Source: Balanoglossus misakiensis (Eukaryota; Hemichordata). Taken from it: a stretch of DNA of 64,000 nucleotides. Where the stretch lies: the NCBI GenBank assembly GCA_040954595.2, contig CM082581.2:9362001-9426000 (forward strand), read 5' to 3'. Of this stretch, positions 1 to 11,799 are shown one piece after another (position 1 is the first letter of the stretch; each line of letters starts with the position of its first letter). The notes under the pieces were generated by a model. The model was not told where the DNA came from, did no database searches, and worked only from the letters and a program-made list of their open reading frames with translations. The translations under genes were made by a program, and so were the position numbers.

Positions 1-604
1 GGCGATTCAACATAAATGCATTTGCGAGACAGTTGACGAGAATTATCCATCATAATCCATAGCCTACACCTCCATTTGATTTGCACTGTCCTATCCCTAT
101 ATCACGTACTGACGTAGATACATTTGTGTTGTATGCGATATTCATATGCATGATATGGGGACGTGACTTCTCGTTCGTGCTAGACGTGTGACTTTATTTG
201 ATAATCGATTGATCTGAGCCAGAGGTTAACTAGTCTATGATAACAGTACTAAATTACATGGACACCATCAAATGAGACAGTGCATTCCCACACAGCATAA
301 TTTTCAGCACAAGTACTTTGTGTATTTCTCATGAACAATGTTGAAACACCAATTTGCAAGCTTAGGGCTTCATAATGTTGTTGACCCTATCATGGCCTTT
401 ACATAAACAAGCATTCCTTTGTTTACTCATTGCACTCGACACTTTCTCACCTGGGGCGTTCAATTCACTGGCATACAATACCTGTTTACCCAGCAACATT
501 GTCAAACAGATGTTGACCTTTGGCAGCAAATGCTACAATTGGCCAAAGTTACCTGCAATACATATAGGTTATCTTGACCCAATAATCTATTGTCTCTTTT
601 ACAG
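1..604. other. Upstream region of adducin-like gene A, no coding sequence seen
   Basis: AT-rich sequence without a supportable open reading frame. It ends in a pyrimidine-rich stretch and AG at 603-604, a convincing splice acceptor 16 bases before the start codon of gene A. Gene A therefore probably has a non-coding first exon further left, possibly outside the window. Gene B shows the same arrangement (acceptor at 4631-4632), which supports this reading. No promoter motif stands out. Confidence 0.5.
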
Positions 605-620
605 CCCAAGATTTGCAAAT

Positions 621-2713
621 ATGGCATATAAACCAGAGATGAATGGAGACTTTGAGAAGCTATTAGAAAATAAACTAAAAGTTGTAAGTATTTCACTTAT
701 ATTGTTTGAGTTTAAAACTTGGACCTGTTATACCGCGTCACAATATTCACACACATGACCAATTGGCCAAAATCCATGATCTGCTTGTCTTACAGACTGG
801 TCGGCATCAACAGAAATTCCCAATACATGATGATGAGTTGGATGAAAGTGACATGACCCAGGGGGAGAAGGAGCTAAGATGCAAATTAGCTGCTGTCTAC
901 AGATTGTTGGATTTCCACGGATGGACGGCTAATATTTATAACCACATAACAGTAAGTGCATGCACAGAAAATAAGTTATCTTTGAACTGTTGTCTGCAGT
1001 TGTCAACTTTGAACTTCCAGTCATCTTCACAGCTGTAGGGAAAAGTGGCTATTATCTACTGTTGTTTTTCTTCCTTTGCTATTTCTCTTGTTCTTTGTAT
1101 TGCTTCTTGCAGGCAAGGATATCCACTGAAGATGAGCATTTCTTGATCAACCCATTTGGATTGTTCTACTACGAAGTGACGGCGTCCAATCTGGTCAAGA
1201 TCGACTTGGAGGGTGACATCCTTGATCCAGGCACCACAGACTATGGTTGCAACAAGGCAGGCTGGACTCTCCACTCAGCTATACACGCTGCCAGACCAGA
1301 CATCCAGTGTGTCATCCATCTGCACACACCGGCCGGAGCTGCTGTGAGTTCCCGTTTTTCGGAATTTCACTCAATGCCAGTTTGCTGTGGTGGAGTTTTG
1401 GTAGTATGCAGTGTTTTGAAGGCAGACAAGGGTTGCCCGAACCAATACATGTAGTTTCCCGTTCTGATTTGAGGGGTTTCAATATTTTATTTTGAATGAA
1501 TCAGGTGCTCAACCTTTTTTGAATCCACATTTTGTTTCAGGTATCTTGTATGAAGTGTGGACTGCTAAGGTGTTGTCAGGAATCACTGATCGTCGGGGAT
1601 GTGGCTTATCACCCTTACAGTGGTATTCTGGTGGACGAGAAAGAAAGGAAATTGATAGCCGAGAATTTAGGACCTACTGCTAAGGTATGACCAAATAAAA
1701 TAAGTAGAAACTTGTATGCGTTCTGATGAAGGCAGAATTTGTGAGAAATTTGTAAGATTTTATGAATTTAAAGGGGACTGTGTTTTTGGTAGATTTCAAC
1801 CATGTGGAAATGGCTGTGTGACCTTAAGAATGGCCACAAATGTAGTCATGTGTGTGGTTTCCACACTTTGGACATTGCCGCAAGGACCCAGTGTATGACA
1901 ATGATGATATCGTGTCTTCCTGCAGATCATGATTTTGCATAACCATGGTTTAGCGGTGTGCGGTGAAACCATAGAGGAGGCGTATTATCTGCTGATTTTG
2001 TTGATCACAGCGTGCGAGACCCAGGTAAGAAAAAATAAACTTGTCCATATACTCAAACCTGTCAATAACACTTTTGTATAGACATGAAGAGCATGTTGAA
2101 ACATCTAGGTGCCAAGGCAAAAGCGCTTGTCAAAGAGTCTTAAAATTCACGATTTTTGAAAAACAAATTTTCAGGTTCGTCTGATGTCCTGTGGTGGCTT
2201 GGACAACATGATCTTGATGGATGACGACATGGTGAAGCAGGTGCGAGAGGTCGCTGGTCGCGGCGGTGGAGGGGTCAGCAAAGACAGTCAGGCGTGGAAG
2301 TTTGGACAGTTGGAATTTGAAGCTGCAGTCAGAATGCTGGATAACATGGTAAGGTAGTTCTGGAATCTTGCGAGACTTCCAAAATCGCCTCTCTGTTACA
2401 TCTATTAGTCTGGCTACCGCTTGCCTGGCACTCTTTTGGGTGAAGTAAAGCATTCAAAGTCATTAAAAAGGCAATTTTTATTGTCAGTTTTATTTAAAAC
2501 AAACTAAGAGTATAAGAGATAACACACAAACAGAACTCCAATAAATACATGCATTTGACTAACATACCCAAATCTTTGCAGGGTTTAAAAAGTGGCTACC
2601 CATACAAGAAGATGATCAAGCCAGCGCCTGGAAAGCCAGTGGTTGAAAAACGCAAAGGTGAACAGAGAGTGAGTGAACGAAAGAAAGAGGGCAGTAAAAG
2701 AGTGAAGAAGTGA
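621..2713 (+). CDS. Adducin-like head-domain protein, tandem copy A
   Basis: Seven coding exons join in phase 0: 621-683, 796-951, 1113-1343, 1541-1684, 1926-2024, 2175-2348 and 2582-2713, giving 332 aa. All introns have GT and AG ends. The protein is a class II aldolase/adducin N-terminal domain. Residues 142-144 are the H-x-H pair (HLHTPAG), and NHG at 204-206 supplies the third histidine of the aldolase metal site. As in true adducins, keeping these residues does not prove enzyme activity. [21 protein letters not shown] and the [18 protein letters not shown] region match adducin closely. The protein stops after a short Lys/Arg-rich tail, so the long neck, tail and MARCKS-like end of vertebrate adducins are missing. 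Inference: a cytosolic oligomeric head-only protein. The ATG at 621 was chosen because it opens the short exon 1 shared in position with B and C. Confidence is high for the family and low for the cellular role. Confidence 0.9.
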
Positions 2714-2878
2714 AGAAACAATGTATCAGACAATAGCAAATTTACGTTGTTATTGATTTGAACTTCTTGAACAAATGTCTTGGATTCTGGATTTTTTATA
2801 CTGACTGACTGGTATTAATAGGAGTAATAGTGTTTGACAGTTATGAAATTGTAACAGATCTTCCTAGTTAACCATGTC

Positions 2879-2884
2879 AATAAA
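2879..2884 (+). other. Poly(A) signal of gene A
   Basis: AATAAA, 166 bases after the gene A stop codon. It is the first such hexamer downstream. The convergent SDHAF3 gene ends about 280 bases further right. Confidence 0.6.
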
Positions 2885-3159
2885 CTTGGATTTTAACCAA
2901 TTAATACTGAATTGGCTGTTATTATCCCCCGTGGACATAGTCCAGTGGGAAGCTCCATCCTTGCATCCGTTACTCAAACACGCATCTATTGATTGCATTG
3001 AAAAGTTCATCCACATTCAATTTGTGTCATGGTGTGATCTAGTATGGATGTTGCACATCATATGTGTACCAATCCGACTGCCACGTGGGAGTTTATATTC
3101 ATTTCAGACAAGCCAACTCTACTTTGCAGATCTGACACTGTGCTGGTGTTCAATTCTGG

Positions 3160-3792
3160 TCATCTTTCCTCCACTGGTGGTTGAAATGGTTTGGGTTTCT
3201 TAGTTTCCTGAAAGAGTTCATAAAGCTGGCCCACTTGATCTTCTCTTAATGCATCCATCTTCTCTTCAGGCAGGTCCACCCCGACATCAGATGCTTCTCC
3301 ATCTTTTGTCTGCATTACTAGAGTATTTGCATAGACCTGAAAATAATACAGAGCATTCAATCATGACACCTCATTCACATTTTCATCAGAATTAATTGAC
3401 AAGTATATGTGTGATACATTTGGGGTCACTGCACTTGATCAGATGCAACACTGACAATCAGTGAGGGGGGGGGGGGTTGTCCTGCCCTGGTTGGTCACCC
3501 ATGACTCATTATTAATCGTGGGGTTGCTGTATCATTCCGAGGGGGGGGGGGGGTACGACTATACCCATACTAGACTAGAACTCAAGCCTCCTTGGACTGA
3601 AGAAACTGACCAGTTCCTTACCTCCCATTCTTTCATAAATTTCCGCGCCTCGGCTGGGGCTGCATTTTTGTGTCTCCGGAATTCATCTTTGACGTACTGA
3701 TCACCAATTGCCTTGAAGTCAAGCGGCAAGTTCCGGTGAAGAATCAATATTCGTTTGTACAATGATCTCACAGCTGACACATGGGCGGACAT
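3160..3792 (-). CDS. SDHAF3: Succinate dehydrogenase assembly factor 3 (ACN9 family)
   Basis: Two exons on the minus strand: 3792-3622 and 3336-3160, joined in phase 0 (donor GTAAGG, acceptor TTTTCAG). The product is 115 aa; human SDHAF3 is about 125. SLYKRIL near the N-terminus is the LYR-type motif of this mitochondrial matrix family. It is followed by [20 protein letters not shown] and FRRHK, which are hallmark ACN9 sequences. Known role of the family: helps mature the iron-sulfur subunit (SDHB) of respiratory complex II. The ATG at 3792 is the first methionine suited to the family length. The open frame runs further upstream, but without an ATG before it. The gene converges on gene A and diverges from gene B. 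Its first exon lies about 100 bases from a pair of ETS-type sites typical of nuclear genes for mitochondrial proteins. Confidence 0.92.
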
Positions 3793-3867
3793 GCCATTCA
3801 GGTGTCGATGAAACAAAGTAGAGAGAGGAAAGCTTGTTACAGTACAGTACGCGAATTTAACGCCGAA

Positions 3868-3907
3868 GGACGCTTCCGGTTATGCAATGTAAGTTACCGG
3901 AAGTTGT
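3868..3907. promoter_or_regulatory. Putative bidirectional promoter (SDHAF3 / gene B) with two ETS sites
   Basis: CGCTTCCGGT near 3871-3880 and ACCGGAAGT near 3896-3904 are opposed ETS/GABP-type sites (core GGAA). They lie about 90 bases upstream of the SDHAF3 start codon on one strand. Between them, at 3889, is a strong splice donor (AAT|GTAAGT) on the other strand, which could end a non-coding first exon of gene B spliced to the acceptor at 4631-4632. No TATA box is visible. The dual use is inferred. Confidence 0.4.
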
Positions 3908-4662
3908 CTATTGCACTGTCGGTTGCTATCTGAGATCCCCTCCTCGTTCTGTTTCTCAATGTGTTGTCTGCATACATGCCAGACAAAAACAGAGTAACAT
4001 TAGCGTTAATAAATAGCACGACAGAATGTTATTGACTTTAAAACTGCGTGAAAAATGAGAAAAACGCCTCTGACCTCCACGGAAAGACGCCCTCTAACGT
4101 CCACATCTACTTTTGCTTCTGTTTTTATACGTGCTTTGCTCATATACCTAGAGATGACCTGACCTCATCTCTGAGTGTTATTGTTTTCGATGACCTTGCG
4201 TGACCCAAGGAGGTTGATTATTGGACCTGTGCTTTGATGTCACGTACCTTGGATCATCGGACGCGTTACACCGACGGTTGATCGCTTGTGAAACTTGCTG
4301 TTATCTCAGTTAGGGTAATTAATTTATGCATGATTTGTAATACACACGATTTCTACCACTGTGAAGCTCGAATGTGGCAACTTTCAATGTACATGTAATT
4401 GGTGTAATCAAGCCTAAGGTCACTGTGCATGTGTGTGGTAGGATACTGGCATTCGTTGTCTCTTCGCCTAGGGTGCAATGTACAACTACCACACCCACTA
4501 AAGCTCTACCAAAAGGATTCCGTACTCATAATGATACTGGCTAAATGTTACATTATCAGTACCAGATTGCAGCCAGGTTTTATCATATGGTCATATGTTG
4601 TGATATGTTTCTTTTTTCTTTCACTGTCATAGGACTGAAAAAATATAGCTTGAGCACCAGTG

Positions 4663-6784
4663 ATGGCCGAACAAATTCAGAAAACTTTAAAAGGCAATAT
4701 TACATCCGTGAGTTTATAATATTTCCAGACTTCTCATGTTTTAGGTGTCAGTTTGTGTGTGATGTGTGGTATATGCATGTATATCCATGTGTGTTTTAAT
4801 TTATCTGTGTACATGTATGTAGTGTGAGTGGGCCTATGCTAAGTTCAAATGCAAAACAGTAGTTGGTAGAGTTTACAAACTCATCCATTTGACATTTTCT
4901 TCACATGCAAGGCAGCTGCATACCAACAGAAGTACCCAATTTATGATGATGAATTGGACAAGATCGACATAACTCAAGAAGAGAAGGAGTTAAGATGCAA
5001 GTTAGCCGCTCTCTACAGATTGATGGATTTCCACGGATGGACAATGAATATCTTCAGTCATTTAACTGTAAGAATCAGTAAACTCAGTCTGTTGGAGTTA
5101 TTTTTGCACATGCAGTGTGGTCACATATGCAAAGTAGAGTCTCTCTCATATTCTACTTCTCTCACTGCTCATGTTAAAGGTACATGGTCACCCCTAATTT
5201 GCATATGCCTGTATATTTTCAAAAGGATGTGTCTTAGTCTTCGAGTGAAGATTAAAGACACACCCATGCATTGTGGTCCTCTGTGTATAATTTCTTGTAG
5301 GCCAAGCTGTCCTCTGAAGAACATTTCTTAATCAATCCGTTTGGATTGTTGTACCACGAAGTGACTGCATCGAGTCTGCTCAAGATTGATTTGGAAGGGG
5401 AGGTTATTGGCCAAGGCAGCACAGACTATGGTGTCAACAAGGCTGGCTGGACTCTGCATTCTGCCGTACACGCTGCCAGACCAGATATCAAGTGTGTCGT
5501 GCACCTGCACACGCCAGCTGGGGGTGCAGTGAGTAATTATCACTTTTCAAATTGTGTGCATTTTAATCTCCATAGTACCATGACAACTATGCACAGATTA
5601 CAGTGAAGTTACCGAGGCTGGACCTCATGGGATTGGAGAATATGTGAAATGTCATCTTTATGTTTCAGGTATCATGCATGAAGTGTGGGTTACTAAGGTG
5701 CTCTCAAGAATCCCTGGTTATTGGAGATGTAGCATATCACCCTTACAGTGGTATCCTGGTGGATGAAAAGGAAAGGAAGTTGATTGCAGAGAATCTCGGA
5801 CCCACCACAAAGGTATGCTAGCAATCATAGAGAGTATAGAAGCTAGGAGACTTCTAGCATCTGTGGTACTATCTGTGAAATTATTCCAGAGATTTTAATT
5901 TGTGGGCATAGAAAGTGATCTGTTCTTTTTCCTGAGGAAAGGATAATTTCCTAAGTACTGGTAAACTCAATAAAATTGCATAAACCTTCTGTCACGTTTT
6001 ACAGGTCATGATTTTGCACAACCATGGTATTTTGGTCTGCGGAGAGACTGTGGAAGAGGCATATTTTCTGACATATTTTTTAATGCTAGCATGTGAAACA
6101 CAGGTAATGAAAAAACTGTACATCATACGTGCATTGTGCAATTATTCTTATACAACAACCTCATTCACAAAATCTATAAATATGAACCATTGGCTCTACT
6201 ACACATGTAATAAGAAAAACTTTCTCTGATAATATGTTGTCTAGCTGTGCTGTATTGTGCTTGTCTTTGCAAATGACCTAGCAAATGTGTTATTTGACCC
6301 TCTGTGAATGTTATTCAGGTTCGCTTGATGTCCTGTGGTGGCTTGGACAACATGATTATCATCGATGAGCAGACGACCAAAAAGGTCCACGAAGTTATAC
6401 ATGAAGGACAGTTGCGTACAAAAGACAAGTCGGCGTGGCAGTATGGAGAGATGGAATTTGAAGCAGTCATGAGAATGCTGGATGACATGGTGAGGCCAAA
6501 AGAAAATGGATCAGTGAGAATTCAGATAATGACTTAGCATTGATCAAAGATGAAATTGTATTACCTCTATTGTGGGCACTTGCATTGAAGCTGATGCAGG
6601 AATATTTATATTTCTGTGTGTTTGTGTATATGAATATCAGATGCATTTTGTTTGCACCCAGTTTCATTTGAATCCTGTGTTACTACCACTGTTTCAGGGT
6701 TTGAAAACTGGTTACCCATACAAGAAAATGATCAAGTCGGCAACTGAAGAGAGGGACAGCAAAGACAAACAAGAAAAAGAATGA
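4663..6784 (+). CDS. Adducin-like head-domain protein, tandem copy B
   Basis: Seven phase-0 exons: 4663-4707, 4912-5067, 5301-5528, 5669-5812, 6005-6103, 6319-6489 and 6698-6784, giving 309 aa. The intron positions match genes A and C exactly, so the three arose by duplication of a whole gene. The aldolase/adducin histidines are present: HLH at 135-137 and NHG at 197-199. Compared with A and C, exon 3 is one codon shorter, exon 6 is one codon shorter than both, and the C-terminal basic tail is shorter (about 28 residues in the last exon). B is the most divergent of the three in DNA sequence. A strong acceptor at 4631-4632 precedes the start, so the 5' UTR is probably spliced. As in A, the adducin tail is missing. 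Likely a cytosolic head-only adducin; its function is not known from sequence. Confidence 0.9.
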
Positions 6785-7269
6785 ACAAAAACAAAACCAA
6801 TCTGGTTACTCAGACCTTGTATACATTTGGTCACCTTCACAGAAGTTTTACTGCATTCAATCATTTGCATAAATGATTTTGATTTTAATTCTGATTTCGA
6901 TACTGTATTGAAGTCCAGTAGGACCCAAACTGAAGATGTGTGACACGAAATCTAACATAGTGAGTCAGCCAATCAGTTCGACTGAGCCACATGGTGGGAA
7001 ACAGAGTATGCAATCTGAATGCTGATTGGACAAAATTCGAGCTTTCCTGAAACGCAGGCTGGATAATAGAATGCCTGCTTTCTGTTCTGATGATTAAGCT
7101 TTTTGTACACCAAATCTTTCTCAGTGATAGAAATAAGAACAATATTGTACAGAATGGAATTTGTTGCTCTTTTAATAACGCAAAACACATACTTTTGTGG
7201 ATTATGAATCAATCTACATGTACTTTAACGTGATTGGCCAATGCATCAGGCACCTGGAAAGCCGGGGCC

Positions 7270-7279
7270 AATAAATAAA
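7270..7279 (+). other. Poly(A) signals of gene B
   Basis: Two overlapping AATAAA hexamers (7270-7275 and 7274-7279) lie 486 bases after the gene B stop codon and are the best candidates for its 3' end. Confidence 0.5.
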
Positions 7280-7289
7280 GAATGTTGTT

Positions 7290-8356
7290 GAGTCAGTTTT
7301 ATTGTGTAGTCTTTTTGTCGTGTTTTCTATGTTTAAACTGGGAGCATGGAAATGTTTATGCATGGAAGCGTTATCTGTTTTTGAAGAAGATGACTACATT
7401 CATGGCAATGCATCCATGTGTTGATTTGGCTTATTGAGACAAGCAGAAAGTTTGTTCGACATTTATCGCTATCATGCCTGTATGGACCATAACGGCTGCT
7501 CTGCAGGAGTTGACGTTACTAGAACCATAGACAGTTCGTGAAGAAAACGTGAACTGATGCCTAGCCCCTGAACTGTGGCGATGACATCATATTAAAGTAG
7601 CGCAGCCAGCGGTATGAATTGTGAGAAGAAAAGAGCGGAATGTGAAAAGAAAAGGTGGAACAAAGACCCATTCACGTACTCCAGGGCAGTATCTGGCCAA
7701 TTTAGAGGTCATTTTAATCTGCTGTACTTTCCTTATAAGGTAACTATAGCATTTCTGTTTCAAGATAGCTTTACTCTGCAGAACACTGGCTTTTATGAGT
7801 AATTGTGGATTTCTGGGTTTTAAAAGTACTTTTAAAGTTTCGAGACACGGTTGTTTAATGTCACGTCGAATTTATAACGCTGTAATCATGTTGAATTTGA
7901 CCTAAGTAGACGGTCGTCTAAATCAGGTCAGTACTGAAATCATTGTCGAGCCACTGTCAGAATATATATGGCGTTATTTGCCGTTAGCAAGACGTCAGTT
8001 ATTGACGTTGTATTCTCGATATACCAGTACGTTCCCATGATTGCTCCATGTAATTCCGTACTGACTTCGAAACTTGCCGACGTCGCGACCTAATGTCGAC
8101 CGTGACTCAACGTCTATTTGAGGTCAGGGCCGCTCCTGCTGCGGTAATTTTCGTGGAAATGTGTATGTAGGCTGCTGGTATCTAGTGAATGAGGAGTATA
8201 TTGTCTTCGAACCTCACTAAATGCATTTTGTAAATACAAATGTATAGACAAAATTGCACCTAGTGTCTTTTGTTTAGTTCTAGGGATTCTTAACTTTTTT
8301 TTTCATTTTCCCCGCACTTTATGACCTGATAAGAGTGGACTCCGAATATATCAGCG
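7290..8356. other. Intergenic region between genes B and C
   Basis: No coding sequence supported. A possible 5' UTR donor (TATAAG|GTAACT) occurs at about 7740 and could belong to a spliced leader exon of gene C, but the acceptor before the gene C start is weak, so this is only a suggestion. Confidence 0.3.
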
Positions 8357-11082
8357 ATGAACGAAGAGCTGGAGAAAATTTTAGACAGCAAATTTAAAGC
8401 TGTAAGTTCTCTGTTCTTATCATTTTAAAATGGAGTTATTCGGAAGGAACTGAAAATCGATCAAAAGTTTTTGATGCATCATATAAATTATCGCACGCAT
8501 CCATATATTGCTCGTTTTATGCCAGGCTGGTCCCCATCAACACAAGTTCCCAATATATGACGATGAATTGGACAAACGTGTCTCCAGCAAGGAGGAACGG
8601 GAGCTACGGTGCAAATTAGCTGCTCTCTACCGGTTGGTGGATTTCAGAGGCTGGGTATCCGGAATCTACAACCATCTAACGGTAAGTATGGCTACGTTGA
8701 CTGAGGGAGTACTGGGCCAATACATGCTCAGCATCCTCGCAATTTACGAAGTGAAATAAATTCGGGTGAACCCTATTAAAAGAATTCAATTTACAACACT
8801 TCGATAGTGATTTCAATCTCTCATTGTAACACCAAAGGCTAGAGTATCCACCGATGACGAACATTTCTTGATCAACCCATTCGGACTGTTTTACTATGAA
8901 GTAACAGCATCAAGTCTGGTCAAGGTTGACTTGGAAGGTAACATCTTAGAGCCAGGCACCACCGACTACGGTTGCAACAAGGCAGGCTGGACTCTCCACT
9001 CGGCTATACACGCTGCCAGGCCGGACATCCAGTGTGTCATCCATCTGCACACACCGGCTGGAGTCGCTGTGAGTCCTTGTCTTCAGAATACTTTCAAGTT
9101 ATTCCTTTGTTTTTTTTTTATTTCGGACCGTGCATATATATACCACAGTTTTTTGAGACCGATTATATATGCCTATACCGTCGCCATATGGCCTCTGGAC
9201 TATTAACACAGTTCCATTCAAACAATCTTTTTCCCTTTCGGGCGACGGTATGCCTATATCGCAAACGGCTGTGGCGTTCACAAGCTATAAAGATGATATA
9301 AACCAGTCGTGTATAGTTCTCAGTGTACCGCACCGAAAAGACAGCTGGCCTGGAGTAGTACCCACATGTTGAATTTGCAAGTTATTGGCGTGACAGGTGA
9401 TGCAACTGACGTAGATCCTCACGATGTCAATCACATACTGGGTTTTACTATCGATTGGAAAAGAAGAACTATAGTGAATGAATGCCTATGCTATGGTTTT
9501 TCTATGCATGCAGGTGTCTTGTATGAAATTTGGCCTGCTGAGATGTTCTCAAGAATCCATGCTCATTGGTGACGTGGCTTATCACCCCTACAGCGGTATT
9601 TTAGTGGATGAAAAGGAGAGGAAGTTGATCGCAGAGAATCTTGGACCAACAAAAAAGGTGATGATTAAATGACAATATCCACACTGTTCAACATCCCCTA
9701 TGTTTGAAATAGTGTAATTTGCATGGAATAACAGCATACCAACTTTGTAATGTAAACTCTATCTAGCACAACTGACAAGTTGTATTATTTTTTTTTCCAG
9801 ATCATGATTTTGCAAAATCATGGTTTGGTGGTGTGCGGAGAAACTATAGAAGAGGCATACATGCTCCTGCGATTGCTAATCGGTGCATGCGAAGTTCAGG
9901 TAGGAACAGAAAAGCGTTTTGTACATCATAAAGACAGCAAAAACACACGAGACAGTTCAATCCTGTGAGATGTTTGATGGACTCAATCTCGTTCGTTTGC
10001 ACACTAAAATGACGTATTTTCTATAACTCCCTGCGCATATCTAATCGAACACTGAATTCCCAACAACGTGGCGGTCGAAATTAAATACTAGTAAGTATTT
10101 CCCACGTGACGCATTCAACAAGTCAATTGAAAACATATCGCATCTGTGCAAATAATTGCAGAATATTGAAGCAGGTGGTTCTAGTGTCAGTCGAGTCATG
10201 TGTAGTGATACACCTGGGTTATACACCATAGTCCCATGTGAACGAGTTCGGCCACCGTCTATGCTATGGGCCGTCCTGTACACATGTACACGAAATAAAG
10301 GGGTTCAATAGGCGCACGCAGAGCTCACAAGCGACTCTGATTGGTAATTGAATTTCAGGTGCGTTTACTGTCGTCTTGTGGCCTGGACAACGTGATCATG
10401 ATGAGTGAGCAACAGGCGCAAGAGGTCCACGGCGTTATACGACGCCAACGGGTGCGACTCAGCAAAGACGACACTGCATGGAAATTCGGAGAGGTGGAAT
10501 TCGAAGCTGCAATGAGGATGCTGGACAATATGGTGATGAAGGATGTCTTATAATTTGCGTGTACCCCCCAAAAAAGAATGCACTTTGTTAGGCAAACACT
10601 AATATTTCGCGTTTATAAAATCAACTGACAACTTATGGATATCACATAAACCAACCATGTTGCTTTGGACTGAGTAAAGTTAGTTGCAGATTCTGGGCTT
10701 TTTGTACAATTCGCAATAGTACATGTTGATAGATACCGCAAAGCCTTTAAATGTGGGGGCATTTTGGTTATTTTATTTCGTCGGAAAGCCTATCACGTAT
10801 TTTCATTGTCCTAACATTTAGTCACCCTTTATATGTCTCATTACTAATCAAATTTCTTACACAGTACTAGACAATTTAGACGGCATTTCACTGTGGGTTG
10901 AATTATGCCCTGCCGTGGGTCTCTCATGATGAGAAACTGGATGTACGTATAAAACCAGTGTGTGGCATTTGTTTCAGGGCTTGAAAAGTGGATACCCGTA
11001 CAGAAAGCTAATGAAATCTGTGCCTAAGGACGACGGGAAAGGTGAACAAGACGTCGACAAAGAACAGAAGGACGAAAATTGA
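8357..11082 (+). CDS. Adducin-like head-domain protein, tandem copy C
   Basis: Seven phase-0 exons: 8357-8401, 8526-8681, 8838-9068, 9514-9657, 9801-9899, 10359-10532 and 10978-11082, giving 317 aa. The layout is identical to A and B. HLH is at 136-138 and NHG at 198-200. The residue before NHG is Gln, where A and B have His. The acceptor of exon 3 (ACCAAAG at 8837) has a poor pyrimidine tract, but the exon matches copies A and B in frame. The C-terminal tail (about 34 residues) is rich in Lys, Asp and Glu. In the second half of exon 3, C is much closer to A than in the other exons. It is a head-only adducin like its neighbours. Exon 1 reads [15 protein letters not shown], comparable to exon 1 of A, which supports the start. 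Confidence 0.9.
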
Positions 11083-11410
11083 ACACAATGGAAGTAACGG
11101 GCTGTCGTATACGTCTGCTCAGGATGGGTGTGCCAGATGGGGGAAGGAAAAATTGACTTCGAAACTTCTATTCGGGGGATTTTTAACGCGCGCTCTAGCC
11201 TTTTAACTTTATCAAAACTGATTTTACTGACTCAAATTCTTTTAGGATTTTCTGTCCTTGGCTCTGCTAAACGCAAACTTACTAACCGTGACATATCCAA
11301 GAAAACGTATGATTTAATTTCTACAGTCAATGTGCTTCCATGAATTGACATTGGCTGTTAATTGTGTGGTGGAAATCCTGTTTTTAATCCAGTTGCTCTT
11401 ATATAAAGCT

Positions 11411-11437
11411 AATAAAAACATGCGTCAGTTCAATAAA
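11411..11437 (+). other. Poly(A) signals of gene C
   Basis: AATAAA at 11411-11416 and again at 11432-11437, about 330 bases after the gene C stop codon. Confidence 0.5.
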
Positions 11438-11646
11438 AAGACAACCAAATGCGACTAGTGTTAAAGCAAAAGGTGTAATGAATATCGCAGTAAGCAGCAT
11501 ATGAAAATTCAAGACAGAGATCGCCTACAGTTCTTTCAGATGTGAAGGGCGCCACCTTTCTCGATATGCAAATACTACAGATGAACATTACACACAGAGA
11601 TGAGGAGTCCAAATTCCAGATGTGTGTATGCTACGACCGGTGTAAC

Positions 11647-11746
11647 ATGGCGAGAAGTTCTACGAAGAGTTATACGTTGCTAACTTTCATTTTGAACGGT
11701 ATAATTGCTTATTCCGCCAGCAGTAATAACACAGTGTGGTCGGAAG
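11647..11746 (+). CDS. Candidate alternative first coding exon of the Ig/EGF secreted protein
   Basis: An ATG opens a 33-codon stretch with a signal-peptide-like profile: a polar and basic start (MARSSTK), a hydrophobic run (YTLLTFILNGIIAYS) and small residues (SASS). It ends at a good donor (GAAG|GTGAGT) after one base of the next codon (phase 1). The proven-looking first exon at 20090 also ends in phase 1. Both would complete the codon with GA of the exon at 20968, so this exon could give an alternative N-terminus from a promoter 8.4 kb upstream. A TATATAAA at 11400-11407 is a possible promoter. Against it: an in-frame ATG at 11566 would add residues ahead of the signal if transcription starts further left. 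No transcript evidence. Confidence 0.42.
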
Positions 11747-11799
11747 GTGAGTCCGAATCCTATTCCGAAAAAGTGGCCTCTTTCTGAGGTTCAAAAGAG

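Noticed and set aside
3462-3552. Two poly-G runs in the SDHAF3 intron
   Set aside because: Simple homopolymers like others in the window (12487, 27697, 63807); no sign of function and prone to sequencing error.
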